From RHLJ01 sp963974345 (GTDB lineage Bacteria > Bacteroidota > Rhodothermia > Balneolales > Balneolaceae): DNA of 64,000 nucleotides. The number at the start of each line of letters is the position of its first letter. The stretch's first letter is position 1. The notes below the pieces were generated by a model. It ran no database searches. It was not told where the DNA came from and worked only from the letters and a program-made list of their open reading frames with translations. The position numbers and the translations under genes are program-made. The DNA lies in contig CAXBBW010000012.1 in the NCBI GenBank assembly GCA_963974345.1, positions 1 to 64,000 of the forward strand. The letters are read 5' to 3'. Positions 25,971-35,568 of the stretch are shown in pieces.

Positions 25971-28715
25971 ATGAAGAAACTACTCTCAATTAAGTTTCAG
26001 GCACTTCTCATTAGTGCAATATTAATTACATCGACATCGATTTTTGCTCAATCATTGGGTAAGATTAGTGGAAAAGTTGTAGATGAATCAGGGGAACCCT
26101 TGATTGGAGTTACAGTAAATATTGAAAACACTACTAGAGGTGTTTTAACAGATATTGATGGTAATTATTCCATAATAAATCTGAAGTCAGATACCTATGT
26201 ATTAATATTTAGATACATTGGTTTTTCAACTACCAGAGTACAAGAAATTGAAGTTCGAGCGGATAGAACTACCGAAATAGACGTAACATTATCTGAAGAG
26301 GTAATTGAAGGTCAAGAAGTTATTGTAACGGCAGAACGTCCAATAGTTGAAAAAGATAGAACTACAACGACTGCATATGTAAGTGCAGAACAATTAGAAG
26401 ATTTACCAATTATTAGTTTAAACGATGCTGTTAATCAACAAGCCGGTGTTGTTGATGGTCACTTTAGAGGAGGTAGAACGGGAGAAGTTTCATATTTAGT
26501 GAATGGGGTGCCAATTAATAACGCTTTTAATAATTCTGCGTCGTTCGAAGTTGAGCAGAATATGGTTTCAAGTTTAGAAGTTATAAGTGGAGTTTTTAAT
26601 GCTGAGTATGGACAAGCATTGAGTGGGGTAGTAAATATTGTAACAAAAGGTGTGCCCTCAAAATGGACGGGAAGTCTGTTGACTTATTCAGGTACTATTG
26701 TAAGTAATAGAGAGTTAGAGTTTATATCTAGGGATACAGACCAGCAATTCTTTTTAGGTATAGATGATTTTTCGACAGAAAAAGTATCCTATACAGAAGC
26801 TTCGTCAAAATTTGCAAATTGGGATGTTCAGTTTTCAGCTGGTGGCCCAATTATTAAGGATAAATTGGGAGTTCAGGCAAGTGTACGTTATGTAAAAAGC
26901 CCAGGGCATTTAATTGGTAAAGATCTTTTTAGACCGAGCGATTCACAAACAGGAATTTCAAGTGATGACCCAGAAAACTGGCTTATTACTTCAACTGGTA
27001 GTGGAGATTATGAGGAACTGAATTATCAAGATAGATATTCAATAAATACTTCATTTGTCTACGAAATAAATAGTCGATTTAAAATTGATTATAATTTATT
27101 CCTACAACAAAGTGAAGGTAAAGGGTACGATCATGCTTATAAATACAACCCGAATGGAATAAATACGTATAATAATTTTTCACAAAACCATATAGTTGGT
27201 CTTAGATACACAATTGGGCAGAGTTCATTTGCAAATTTATCTTACAGTTATTTATCTGATCTTGGTGAAAGTTACTTATATAATGATGCCACTTCACAAG
27301 TATTAGATCCTAGATATGTTGGACCACAACAATCTTCTCAACAAGGTGATTCGGGATTTAATATGGGTGGGAATTACTTGAACTCAAATCAAGGTATTAC
27401 GAAATCTCATACGATTGTATCTGATTTTACCTCTCAAATTAATAACATTGTTTTATTTAAAGCAGGTTTATCGGCAAGATTTCACTCTTTAGATAACGAA
27501 TCTTTTGGTATTACAGTATTTGGTGGGGCACCAATTAGGTCCAATAATCCTTTTTCAAACTCATCATTAGAGGTTACTCCTTTTGAGACAGCTGGATATT
27601 CTCAGGTTAAACTAGAATTTGATGAACTAATTGTAAATGCAGGATTAAGATTCGATTATTTTGATCCTGATTACGTTGTCCCAATTGATTACTCACAAGC
27701 TGCATCTGCTCGTAGACCAGATCCAAATGGAGCTCCAGGTGATTCGATATCTAACAGAGCTGCTGCCGAAACTTCTTTTCAAATAAGTCCTAGATTAGGA
27801 ATTGCATTTCCGATATCTGAAACAGGTGTAATGAGGTTTTCAGCGGGCTTGTTTTTCCAAACTCCTCAACTAAGTCTATTGTATACAAATAATGAGTTTG
27901 AAGTTAATCCTCAATCTGCAACAGTGAGTTATGGGAATGCATCATTACAAGCTGAAAGAACATTGTCTTTTGAAGTAGGTTTACAACAAGGTTTAACTGA
28001 AACACTTGGACTAGATTTAACAATTTTCTCAAAAGATATAAGAGGCTTGGCTGGAACGGAAGTAGCAAGGAATTTTAACGGGCAGCTAACATCACGCTTG
28101 GTAAATCTAGATTATGGTACTGTAAAGGGAACTACTTTATCTCTCTATCAAAGAGGTGCTGGAGCTGTAAGTTGGACAATTGATTATACCTTACAATTTG
28201 CAGGTGGATCAGCTTCTAGCCCACAAGAAAACTTTAACAGAGCACAAAGTGGTCAAGATCCTGTAATTAAGATTAATAGATTGGACTGGGATACTAGAAA
28301 TGTTTTGAATAATACCATTACATGGAATACTAATTTTGGATTAACAGTTTCTGCTATAAACAATCTTAGAACTGGCAGTCCATATACTTCAATTAGAGAT
28401 TTCCTACAGTCAAATGTGCCTAACAACTTAGACACTCCAACTCGATTTAATACAGATATGAGGGTTTACTATAAACCAAATTCAATATCTCAAGACATTC
28501 AACTTTTCCTACAAATAGATAACGTCTTCGATGCAGCTCCTCAATACGGAATCTACGCTGATACTGGTCTGGCTACAGAATCTACAGAACTAAGTAGAAG
28601 AATCGACTCAGGTACTCCTCCGGGGGGGTTAAATTCCTACACTGAGTTCTATCTTGGACAAGACCGACTTGGAGCACCAAGAACAATCAAAGTAGGTCTT
28701 AGCCTAAAATTTTAA
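25971..28715 (+). CDS. TonB-dependent receptor with carboxypeptidase-like regulatory domain
   Basis: 914 residues with a signal peptide (1-27). An N-terminal carboxypeptidase-D-regulatory-like domain (about 31-115, KISGKVVDESGEPLIGVTV) is followed by the plug domain (about 118-225, with GHFRGGRTGEVSYLVNGVPI and EYGQALSGVVNIVTKG). The rest is a 22-strand-type beta-barrel ending in a terminal aromatic residue (GLSLKF). It imports a ligand across the outer membrane using TonB energy. The context suggests an oligosaccharide. It is shorter than most SusC proteins, and no SusD partner follows. Confidence 0.85.
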   Translation: MKKLLSIKFQALLISAILITSTSIFAQSLGKISGKVVDESGEPLIGVTVNIENTTRGVLTDIDGNYSIINLKSDTYVLIFRYIGFSTTRVQEIEVRADRTTEIDVTLSEEVIEGQEVIVTAERPIVEKDRTTTTAYVSAEQLEDLPIISLNDAVNQQAGVVDGHFRGGRTGEVSYLVNGVPINNAFNNSASFEVEQNMVSSLEVISGVFNAEYGQALSGVVNIVTKGVPSKWTGSLLTYSGTIVSNRELEFISRDTDQQFFLGIDDFSTEKVSYTEASSKFANWDVQFSAGGPIIKDKLGVQASVRYVKSPGHLIGKDLFRPSDSQTGISSDDPENWLITSTGSGDYEELNYQDRYSINTSFVYEINSRFKIDYNLFLQQSEGKGYDHAYKYNPNGINTYNNFSQNHIVGLRYTIGQSSFANLSYSYLSDLGESYLYNDATSQVLDPRYVGPQQSSQQGDSGFNMGGNYLNSNQGITKSHTIVSDFTSQINNIVLFKAGLSARFHSLDNESFGITVFGGAPIRSNNPFSNSSLEVTPFETAGYSQVKLEFDELIVNAGLRFDYFDPDYVVPIDYSQAASARRPDPNGAPGDSISNRAAAETSFQISPRLGIAFPISETGVMRFSAGLFFQTPQLSLLYTNNEFEVNPQSATVSYGNASLQAERTLSFEVGLQQGLTETLGLDLTIFSKDIRGLAGTEVARNFNGQLTSRLVNLDYGTVKGTTLSLYQRGAGAVSWTIDYTLQFAGGSASSPQENFNRAQSGQDPVIKINRLDWDTRNVLNNTITWNTNFGLTVSAINNLRTGSPYTSIRDFLQSNVPNNLDTPTRFNTDMRVYYKPNSISQDIQLFLQIDNVFDAAPQYGIYADTGLATESTELSRRIDSGTPPGGLNSYTEFYLGQDRLGAPRTIKVGLSLKF

Positions 28716-28748
28716 GTTTATAAATTAAAGAGTATTAAAAATAATCTT

Positions 28749-31700
28749 ATGCAAACGATACTAAAAAAAGTACTTATAGTAGGCTTAATAACTTTCACGG
28801 CAGGAAGTCTAAAAGCGCAGCAAACAATCCCTGATTCAGCAAATGGAGTAGTATATAGAGGGAACGAAGCAACCGATGCACGTGGTGTTATTGATGGAAA
28901 CCTTATAGAAACTAACTTCAGAAATCATGGAGAATTATCGAGATGGGACGATGATCCTTGGGGTGTATGGCCACGTGGTATTGGTGGTCGTCATATTGAT
29001 GGTGTAGGAGTAATTGTGGCTGGATATGTAGAAGCAAAATATTCTGAAGGTACCGCTACTTTTGAAGACTATAAAACATGGGCAAATGCAAACGCAGGCA
29101 TGCCTGGTGATACAACTTTAAACCCATTGATTATTAATTATAGGCAAGCTGGACTGAGACAAAGTCCTTACAGTGGAGCAACATGGGGTTGGTTACCTCT
29201 ACCTGGGTTTAATAATCCACTTAGAACAGATCCAGTCTTAGGTACTTCTGCGCCTGTTCCTGCTCTATCAAATGACGAACAATCATGGCCTGCATTTTGG
29301 CCAGACAGATTAAGCGAAGAAGATCCAGGATGGCCTGGAAGTTGGAATGGTCGCGATGGTCGATTTCCTAGTTCAGATTTGGAATCATACTATGTGATTG
29401 ATGATTTTTCGGATCTTGAATATGCAGTTGGACCTGTTTTGAGAGACACTGTTTCTGGTCCATTAAGTGATCTTGGTGTTTATTACCCTAGTCCTAATGA
29501 AGATCCTACTATGGGTGGTTTTGGTTTACAAATGCAAGTCCGATTGTTTCAATGGGCAAATGTTTTAGCCGAAGACACTATGTTTTTAATTTATAGGATT
29601 ACAAATAAGGGTGAAGGATCTCAGGAGAGATTACTCTTTGCACAGATTGTAGATTATGGTCTAGGAAATGAAGAAATTGATGATAACGCCGCTTTTGATG
29701 ATGTCCAAGATGTTGTTTATGGATGGGATTCTGATGGTATTGGAACTCCTACAAGAGCTGGTCAAAGTGATTATGATCTAGGATATACAGGTTTTGCGTT
29801 TTTGGAATCTCCTGCAAACGAGAACAACTTTATTGATGATGATCAAGATGGAATTGTTGATGAATCAAGATTTGACGAAAACTATTTATTGTTTACTACT
29901 CAAGCTGACATTGACGACTATGTAGCAACGAATTATGATGCAACTGCTTTTGAAGTTTATAATAATGAACCTTACACAGATAAACCTGCTTATAAAGCCT
30001 CACGTTGGTTTACTACAGATGAAAATTTAGATTGGATTGGTTTTAGTGATGCAAATGAAAATGGGACTTGGGAAGAAGGAGAAGTTCTAAACAATGATGT
30101 TGGTCGTGACGGATTGGGTCCTTTTGATCAATTCTATCCTGGACCGGATGATGGCGAAGGAGATGGTATCCCTACTAATGGTGAGCCTAATTACAATGAG
30201 TTGGATGTTGATGAGTCTGATCAAATTGGTTTAACTGGTTTTGATTTAAATACGAGACCATTTTATGAAAGTGGAGATAACCTTAGAGATGATACGTGGC
30301 TGTTTGCTCGTATTGAAGAAAATTTATTTTCCAACCCTGATTATACAATACCTCCAACGGTTGTATCAAGTGAGCCTTTTATTTTATTTGTTTCTGGTGA
30401 GGTACAACTTTCTTCAGATAATGATCCAACTGGAAAATCAACGGATTTCTTTTCAACTGCTTGGATTTTCGGTGATGATGAAGATGACTTTTTCAAAAAT
30501 AGAAGAACAGTTCAGAATATTTATAACTCTGATTACAACTTCGCTCAACCGCCAATTACCCCAACTTTAACTGCGGTACCAGCAGATGGACAGGTGTTGC
30601 TTTCATGGGATACTACATCGGTACGAAGTTACGATAGATTCTTACAGGACTTTGATTTTGAAGGATACAAACTCTATAAAGGAACTAATAACGTATTCTC
30701 TGATGCAAGAACTATATCAGATGTAAATGGTACACCAACATTCTATGAGCCAATTGCTCAATTTGACTTGGCAATTAATTTGGATGGAACCGAAAATACT
30801 ATCTCAGGTACTATTCCAGTACTAGAAGGTGAAGCACCATTTAATCTTGGTACAAATAGTGGTTTACAATTCTATTATGTTGATAATGAAGTTACTAATG
30901 GTAAAACCTATTATTATGCAATTGTTGCTTACGATAGAGGTATTCCACCTGCATCAGAAGATGCTACTGGTATTGATCCACAAGAAAATACATTTAGGGT
31001 GGCAGTTAATTCATCTGGTGCAATTACAGGTACTTCAATAAATGCAGCCGTTGTTACCCCTTTACCTCGCCCAGCTGGATATGTTGAGGGAGGTAATTCT
31101 GTAGATTTAAGTAGTGTCACAACAGGTACAGGTACAGGTTCAGCAAACGTAAGTGTAGTTTCTGATTCCGATCTAAACTCATCCTATATATATAGAGTCA
31201 GTTTTAGTGATACAGCAGCAGCAGCAGAAGTTGGAGATTACAGATTAACTTCTTCGTATTCTGTTAAAGAGCTTACCCGTGATACTGTTCTTGTTAAAAG
31301 TACCTCATACTCTAGTACTACAAGTATCATAGATGGTTTCACAGTAGGCTTTAGCAATACACCTACAGATGAAGTCGGTGAAATTATTGCTGAGAAATCG
31401 GGATATGTTTCAAATGAAGGTACAGAGAACGAACTATTTAATTTCGATCCTACACAACTAGATGGGCTTGCTACAGATTGGGCACTTGATATAGTAGATA
31501 GTTTTGAAGAAGAAGAAGGGTTGGATTCTCAGTTTAAGAAAACAGATAATAAATTTGAAATTCTATTTGTAGACCCCAATGATAGTGTCTATACGCCTCC
31601 AAGACGTCAAGTAGGATTTGATCAGATAGATATCCCTGTTTTTGTTACTAATCTGTCTAATGGTGAAAAAGAAGAGATTCTGTTTAGAGATAATGATGAT

Positions 31701-32234
31701 TCAGGTGATTTAAGTGATGGAGATAACTTATTTCTAACAAGATTAATTGACAGAGCTAGGACATTTAGATATGTGATCACTATAAACGTTGGCGGAAGTA
31801 ACATTCCACCTTCACCAGGAGATAAAGTGATAATAACATCTAAAAGACAGTTCGGTTCTGATGATACTTTCGAATTTGCTTTAAAAACAGGTTCAATAGA
31901 TAATGCATTAGCTGCAGAAGAGCTGGGTGATATTTATGTGGTACCTAATCCTTACGTTGGAGCAGCTGAGTGGGAAATTGCTTCTAACTCGATAGGACGT
32001 GGTGAACGTAAAATATACTTCAATAATGTACCCACCACTTGTACCATTAGGATTTTCAACGTTCGTGGCGAACTTATTAAAACCATCGAACATGAAGGTG
32101 CAACTAGTGAAGGTGCTGTGCCTTGGGATTTAAAAACCAATAACAACGAAGATGTTGCATATGGGGTTTATTTCTATCACGTAAAAGCAGAAGGAATTGG
32201 TGAATACACTGATAAATTTGCAATTATAAAATAA
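28749..32234 (+). CDS. large secreted surface protein with C-terminal FlgD/T9SS-like domain
   Basis: 1161 residues with a signal peptide (1-24). The long middle part has no family I can name. It contains an acidic motif of calcium-binding type (FIDDDQDGIVDESRFDE) and a fibronectin-III-like module (PTLTAVPADGQVLLSWDT onward). The C-terminus (VVPNPYVGAAEWEI to KFAIIK) resembles FlgD-Ig/T9SS sorting domains, though with VPNPY in place of NYPNPFNP. It sits between a TonB receptor (33 bp upstream) and a PorV-like gene (29 bp downstream). It could be the surface partner of that receptor; this is inference. Confidence 0.6.
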   Translation: MQTILKKVLIVGLITFTAGSLKAQQTIPDSANGVVYRGNEATDARGVIDGNLIETNFRNHGELSRWDDDPWGVWPRGIGGRHIDGVGVIVAGYVEAKYSEGTATFEDYKTWANANAGMPGDTTLNPLIINYRQAGLRQSPYSGATWGWLPLPGFNNPLRTDPVLGTSAPVPALSNDEQSWPAFWPDRLSEEDPGWPGSWNGRDGRFPSSDLESYYVIDDFSDLEYAVGPVLRDTVSGPLSDLGVYYPSPNEDPTMGGFGLQMQVRLFQWANVLAEDTMFLIYRITNKGEGSQERLLFAQIVDYGLGNEEIDDNAAFDDVQDVVYGWDSDGIGTPTRAGQSDYDLGYTGFAFLESPANENNFIDDDQDGIVDESRFDENYLLFTTQADIDDYVATNYDATAFEVYNNEPYTDKPAYKASRWFTTDENLDWIGFSDANENGTWEEGEVLNNDVGRDGLGPFDQFYPGPDDGEGDGIPTNGEPNYNELDVDESDQIGLTGFDLNTRPFYESGDNLRDDTWLFARIEENLFSNPDYTIPPTVVSSEPFILFVSGEVQLSSDNDPTGKSTDFFSTAWIFGDDEDDFFKNRRTVQNIYNSDYNFAQPPITPTLTAVPADGQVLLSWDTTSVRSYDRFLQDFDFEGYKLYKGTNNVFSDARTISDVNGTPTFYEPIAQFDLAINLDGTENTISGTIPVLEGEAPFNLGTNSGLQFYYVDNEVTNGKTYYYAIVAYDRGIPPASEDATGIDPQENTFRVAVNSSGAITGTSINAAVVTPLPRPAGYVEGGNSVDLSSVTTGTGTGSANVSVVSDSDLNSSYIYRVSFSDTAAAAEVGDYRLTSSYSVKELTRDTVLVKSTSYSSTTSIIDGFTVGFSNTPTDEVGEIIAEKSGYVSNEGTENELFNFDPTQLDGLATDWALDIVDSFEEEEGLDSQFKKTDNKFEILFVDPNDSVYTPPRRQVGFDQIDIPVFVTNLSNGEKEEILFRDNDDSGDLSDGDNLFLTRLIDRARTFRYVITINVGGSNIPPSPGDKVIITSKRQFGSDDTFEFALKTGSIDNALAAEELGDIYVVPNPYVGAAEWEIASNSIGRGERKIYFNNVPTTCTIRIFNVRGELIKTIEHEGATSEGAVPWDLKTNNNEDVAYGVYFYHVKAEGIGEYTDKFAIIK

Positions 32235-32263
32235 TAGCAAGTAATACTATAAGAGTCTTAAAA

Positions 32264-33322
32264 ATGAAATCAATGAAACAAATAACTATTATCATTCAAC
32301 TTTTAGTGCTACTTGCTGCTAGTAATGCTTTTGCCCAAAGTAGGGTAGGAACTACAGCGGCTCCATTTTTAACAATGGGCGTTGGTGCAAAAGGCGCAGC
32401 GTTGGGACATGCCAATACGGTGGGTTCAACTGGAGCAGAAGCCTTGTATTGGAATCCAGCAGGTATTTCACTTGAAAATGAAGTAGGGGCTGCTAATGCA
32501 GGTTTTATTAGCATAAACGACATGTTTATTGGAGTTAGTGCTTATGCTAGTGGGTTAGTCTTTCCCGTAGGCGATAAAGATTCTGGTAAAAGCTTTGGCT
32601 TCGGAGTTAACTTTGTTGACTATGGAAGACAAGACGTTAGAACAGTAGCTCAACCTGAAGGGATAGGATCAACTTTTGGAGCTCATGATTTATCAATGGG
32701 TTTAACATATGCTCAGAATCTAACAGAGAATTTCCATTTTGGAGGAACTGTTAAATTTATTCAGCAGAAAATCTATGATATGTCTGCTGAAACTTTTGCA
32801 GTGGATTTAGGCTTTGTATTGAAGACATCATATTTTAATGGTCTTAATATTGGAGCTTCAATTTCGAACTTTGGAGGAAAGATGCAAATGGACGGTGTTA
32901 ATAGTGAGTACTTCCTCGATATTGACCCGCTTAGTGAAGGTAATAATGAAGATATTCCAGCACGTGTTTATATGGATAAATGGGATTTACCGTTATCATT
33001 TAAAGTTGGTGTAACCCTTCCAGCTATTAAAACAGATAATCTAGAGCTTTTACTACTTTCTGAAGTTCAACAAACCAATGACAATGATCTAAATGTTGAT
33101 TCAGGTTCTCAGTTGAGCTATTTAACAAATACTGTTAAATTCCATGCAAGAGCTGGATACAAGGATTTACTTCTTGAAAACAAAGTTGATTCGCATTTTA
33201 CATATGGTGCTGGCTTTACATTACAAACTTCAACAGGAATGGCAATTGGAATTGATTTTGCTCAAGTTCCCTATGAATATCTCGGCCAAACCACAATGAT
33301 AGATTTAAAATTATATTTTTAA
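32264..33322 (+). CDS. PorV/PorQ family outer-membrane protein
   Basis: 352 residues with a signal peptide (1-25). The start of the mature protein (TTAAPFLTMGVGAKGAALGH, then EALYWNPAGI) is the hallmark of the PorV/PorQ and related FadL-like barrels. In Porphyromonas, PorV is an outer-membrane shuttle protein of the type IX system that brings cargo to the sortase. The adjacent gene upstream encodes a candidate T9SS-exported protein, so this copy may be cargo-specific. The stop codon is directly followed by the ATG of the next gene. Confidence 0.8.
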   Translation: MKSMKQITIIIQLLVLLAASNAFAQSRVGTTAAPFLTMGVGAKGAALGHANTVGSTGAEALYWNPAGISLENEVGAANAGFISINDMFIGVSAYASGLVFPVGDKDSGKSFGFGVNFVDYGRQDVRTVAQPEGIGSTFGAHDLSMGLTYAQNLTENFHFGGTVKFIQQKIYDMSAETFAVDLGFVLKTSYFNGLNIGASISNFGGKMQMDGVNSEYFLDIDPLSEGNNEDIPARVYMDKWDLPLSFKVGVTLPAIKTDNLELLLLSEVQQTNDNDLNVDSGSQLSYLTNTVKFHARAGYKDLLLENKVDSHFTYGAGFTLQTSTGMAIGIDFAQVPYEYLGQTTMIDLKLYF

Positions 33323-35074
33323 ATGTCGATTAAATATTTAGTTAAAAATGGCTGCTCTTTTTTAAGGCAGCCTTTCTTTTTTATAGTAGTTTTTATTGTT
33401 CTCTTAACTTCTTCTTGTGAGAATAAAGCTTTAACTGATTCTGATGAAGAAGTGCTTTTTGAGGTTAATGATATAGCCTATTCGGTTTTCGACTTTGAAT
33501 CTAAATATGTAGAACACCTTATAAATACAGGTAGGAATGATACCAAGGTAGAACGTTATTCATTTTTAAATGAGATGATTGATAATCTCGTTCTTGCATT
33601 GGAATCTAAAGAAAAAGGGAATCTAGACGATCCTATTTATAAGAGTGCAGTTAATTTTCAAAAAAGAAAATCAATGATGGATTTCTATTTCATGGATGAA
33701 ATGGATAAAATCATTGAACAGTCAACAGATGATGAATTAAGATTAGCATATGCAAAAAGACAAAGAAAGGTATATGTACGGCATTTATTTTCCTTAAAAG
33801 AAGCTGATTTATTTGAGCCTTACCAAAGACTAGAGCGTGGAGATAATTTTGTAGATGTTGCTAATGACTATTATGAAACTAGTGTTTATGATTCAACAGC
33901 AGGCTTTTTAGGGCAGATAAGTTACTTTGGTGCAGATGACGCTTTTGCAGAAGCCGCATATTCTACTAATCAAGGCGAATATACAAAGCCGATACGTAGC
34001 CTTTATGGCTATCATATCATCTATATTGAGTACATAGAATTCCCAGCTATGTTAACCGAAGATGAATATCAGTACCGTAAGTCAGGTTTAAAGAGTCAGG
34101 TTAGACTTCGAAAGCAGAAATTGGTTTCAAACACTTATGTTCGAGACTTAATGTCTACCTTACTAGTAGAAGTTGATGCGGAAAATCTCAAGAGTCTTAA
34201 AGAGGCTATATTAAATTTATCTTCAGAACAATTATTGAATACTACTCAAAATGATGAACAGGAGTCTGATTTTTGGGATGATCAAAGATTGAATGAACTA
34301 GAAGCATCTTTAGATAATAATACAGTGTTGGCAACTTACCTCATGGGTGGTGAAAGGATTACATTTACATTTGGAGACTATCTCAAATGGTTGCCATACT
34401 TATCATTTGTTGAATCAAAGAATAGAACTGGAGCTTCTATTGGCAGAGGATTAAGAAATCAAGTCTTGTTTCAATTAGCTGAAAATGATAATTACGATAG
34501 AGACGAGAGGGTGCTTCATCAGGTAAAGAAAAGGGGATATGATGTTCTGTCAGATATTTATCAATACCAAATCACAAAAGATGCTCTATCAGATGAAGAG
34601 TCAGTAACAGTTCCTGAAAGTTTTAAAAATCGATTAATAAAAAATAAACAACTTGAGATAAAAGCTGACTATTGGAAAGTAATAGCAAATGATTTAAATG
34701 AGGCTAAAGAAATTAAGACTGATATCGATAATGGTGGTTTAGCAATTAGCTATGACTCATATATTGAGAGGGATTTTACAGTAATAAATCCCTCAGAAAG
34801 TGATTATAGTCTTATCAAAAAGGCTAAGTTAGGAGTACCAACATTAGCACATTCTTCTGAGGAAGGTTGGTTTGTATTAAATCTTAATGAGCGCACTATT
34901 AATGATATTGGAAACGGTACAGAAGTAGAAAATTTAGAAAAGCGTTTTAAAGTGTATAGAAATGTAAACAATAAGATTATTGATCTGAGGGAAAAAGCTG
35001 AAATTAAAGTAGATACTCTTCTTTTTAACGATATATATGATCTAACAAAGAAAAAAGAAATGAAAGAAGAATAG
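33323..35074 (+). CDS. parvulin-type peptidylprolyl isomerase, SurA/PpiC-like lipoprotein
   Basis: 583 residues. An N-terminal hydrophobic segment ends in LLTSSC, with Cys32 as probable lipid-attachment site. A SurA-like helical N-domain (about 45-145) is followed by one recognisable parvulin domain (about 149-240, VYVRHLFSLKE ... AAYSTNQGEYTKPIRSLYGYHIIYIE), then a long helical C-terminal region without a second clear isomerase domain. Its ATG directly follows the PorV-like stop, giving tight coupling. This suggests a folding helper for the barrel or secreted protein of the same operon. Confidence 0.75.
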   Translation: MSIKYLVKNGCSFLRQPFFFIVVFIVLLTSSCENKALTDSDEEVLFEVNDIAYSVFDFESKYVEHLINTGRNDTKVERYSFLNEMIDNLVLALESKEKGNLDDPIYKSAVNFQKRKSMMDFYFMDEMDKIIEQSTDDELRLAYAKRQRKVYVRHLFSLKEADLFEPYQRLERGDNFVDVANDYYETSVYDSTAGFLGQISYFGADDAFAEAAYSTNQGEYTKPIRSLYGYHIIYIEYIEFPAMLTEDEYQYRKSGLKSQVRLRKQKLVSNTYVRDLMSTLLVEVDAENLKSLKEAILNLSSEQLLNTTQNDEQESDFWDDQRLNELEASLDNNTVLATYLMGGERITFTFGDYLKWLPYLSFVESKNRTGASIGRGLRNQVLFQLAENDNYDRDERVLHQVKKRGYDVLSDIYQYQITKDALSDEESVTVPESFKNRLIKNKQLEIKADYWKVIANDLNEAKEIKTDIDNGGLAISYDSYIERDFTVINPSESDYSLIKKAKLGVPTLAHSSEEGWFVLNLNERTINDIGNGTEVENLEKRFKVYRNVNNKIIDLREKAEIKVDTLLFNDIYDLTKKKEMKEE

Positions 35075-35181
35075 TAATTTCAGAATCTTTTTTTATTAAA
35101 AGATACTCTAAACAGTTTTTAATAAAAGATCAACAAATGAGCATCATTTTAATATGATCTCAAAATAATTTTCTTGATCTA

Positions 35182-35484
35182 TTACTCTTGAACAGAGTCG
35201 ATAGAGGCTAATAATTCTTCAGCTTCTTTAATTAAATCTTCAGCTTTTTCTTTGGCTTCAACAACTACTTTCTCGCCTTTTTCCTTTGCCTCAGAAACAA
35301 GCTTTTGTTTTTCTTTTCTAAGCTCCACAATTAAATCAGTAAGCTCATCCCTATAATTACTTAAACGGTAAGATAACCTATCTCTTGTATTCTTTCCTGT
35401 ATCTGGAGCATATAGCAAAGCAAGTACTGTACCTGCTAAAGCACCTGTTAATAATCCTGTTAAAAAATTTCCTGATTTACTCAT
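35182..35484 (-). CDS. YtxH-like small membrane protein
   Basis: 100 residues. An N-terminal glycine-rich membrane segment (about 8-25, GLLTGALAGTVLALLYAP) is followed by the typical APDTGKNTRDRL turn of YtxH-domain proteins, then a charged, Lys/Glu-rich coiled coil to the end. Proteins of this type are linked to general stress in Firmicutes, but their action is not known. It lies 84 bp downstream of the RND operon on the same strand, so it may be in that transcript or have its own promoter. Confidence 0.75.
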   Translation of the reverse strand: MSKSGNFLTGLLTGALAGTVLALLYAPDTGKNTRDRLSYRLSNYRDELTDLIVELRKEKQKLVSEAKEKGEKVVVEAKEKAEDLIKEAEELLASIDSVQE

Positions 35485-35568
35485 GACGTTTTATTTAATA
35501 AATTAAGTTATCTGTTTCAAGAATAGCTAAAACGTTTCCCAATTACCACATATTGGTATTAAAAATTC

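Noticed and set aside
35086..35129. AT-only inverted repeat between the parvulin and YtxH genes as a terminator
   Set aside because: An 11-bp perfect repeat (TTTTATTAAAA / TTTTAATAAAA), but with no G-C pairs the stem would be weak and chance is likely in this composition.
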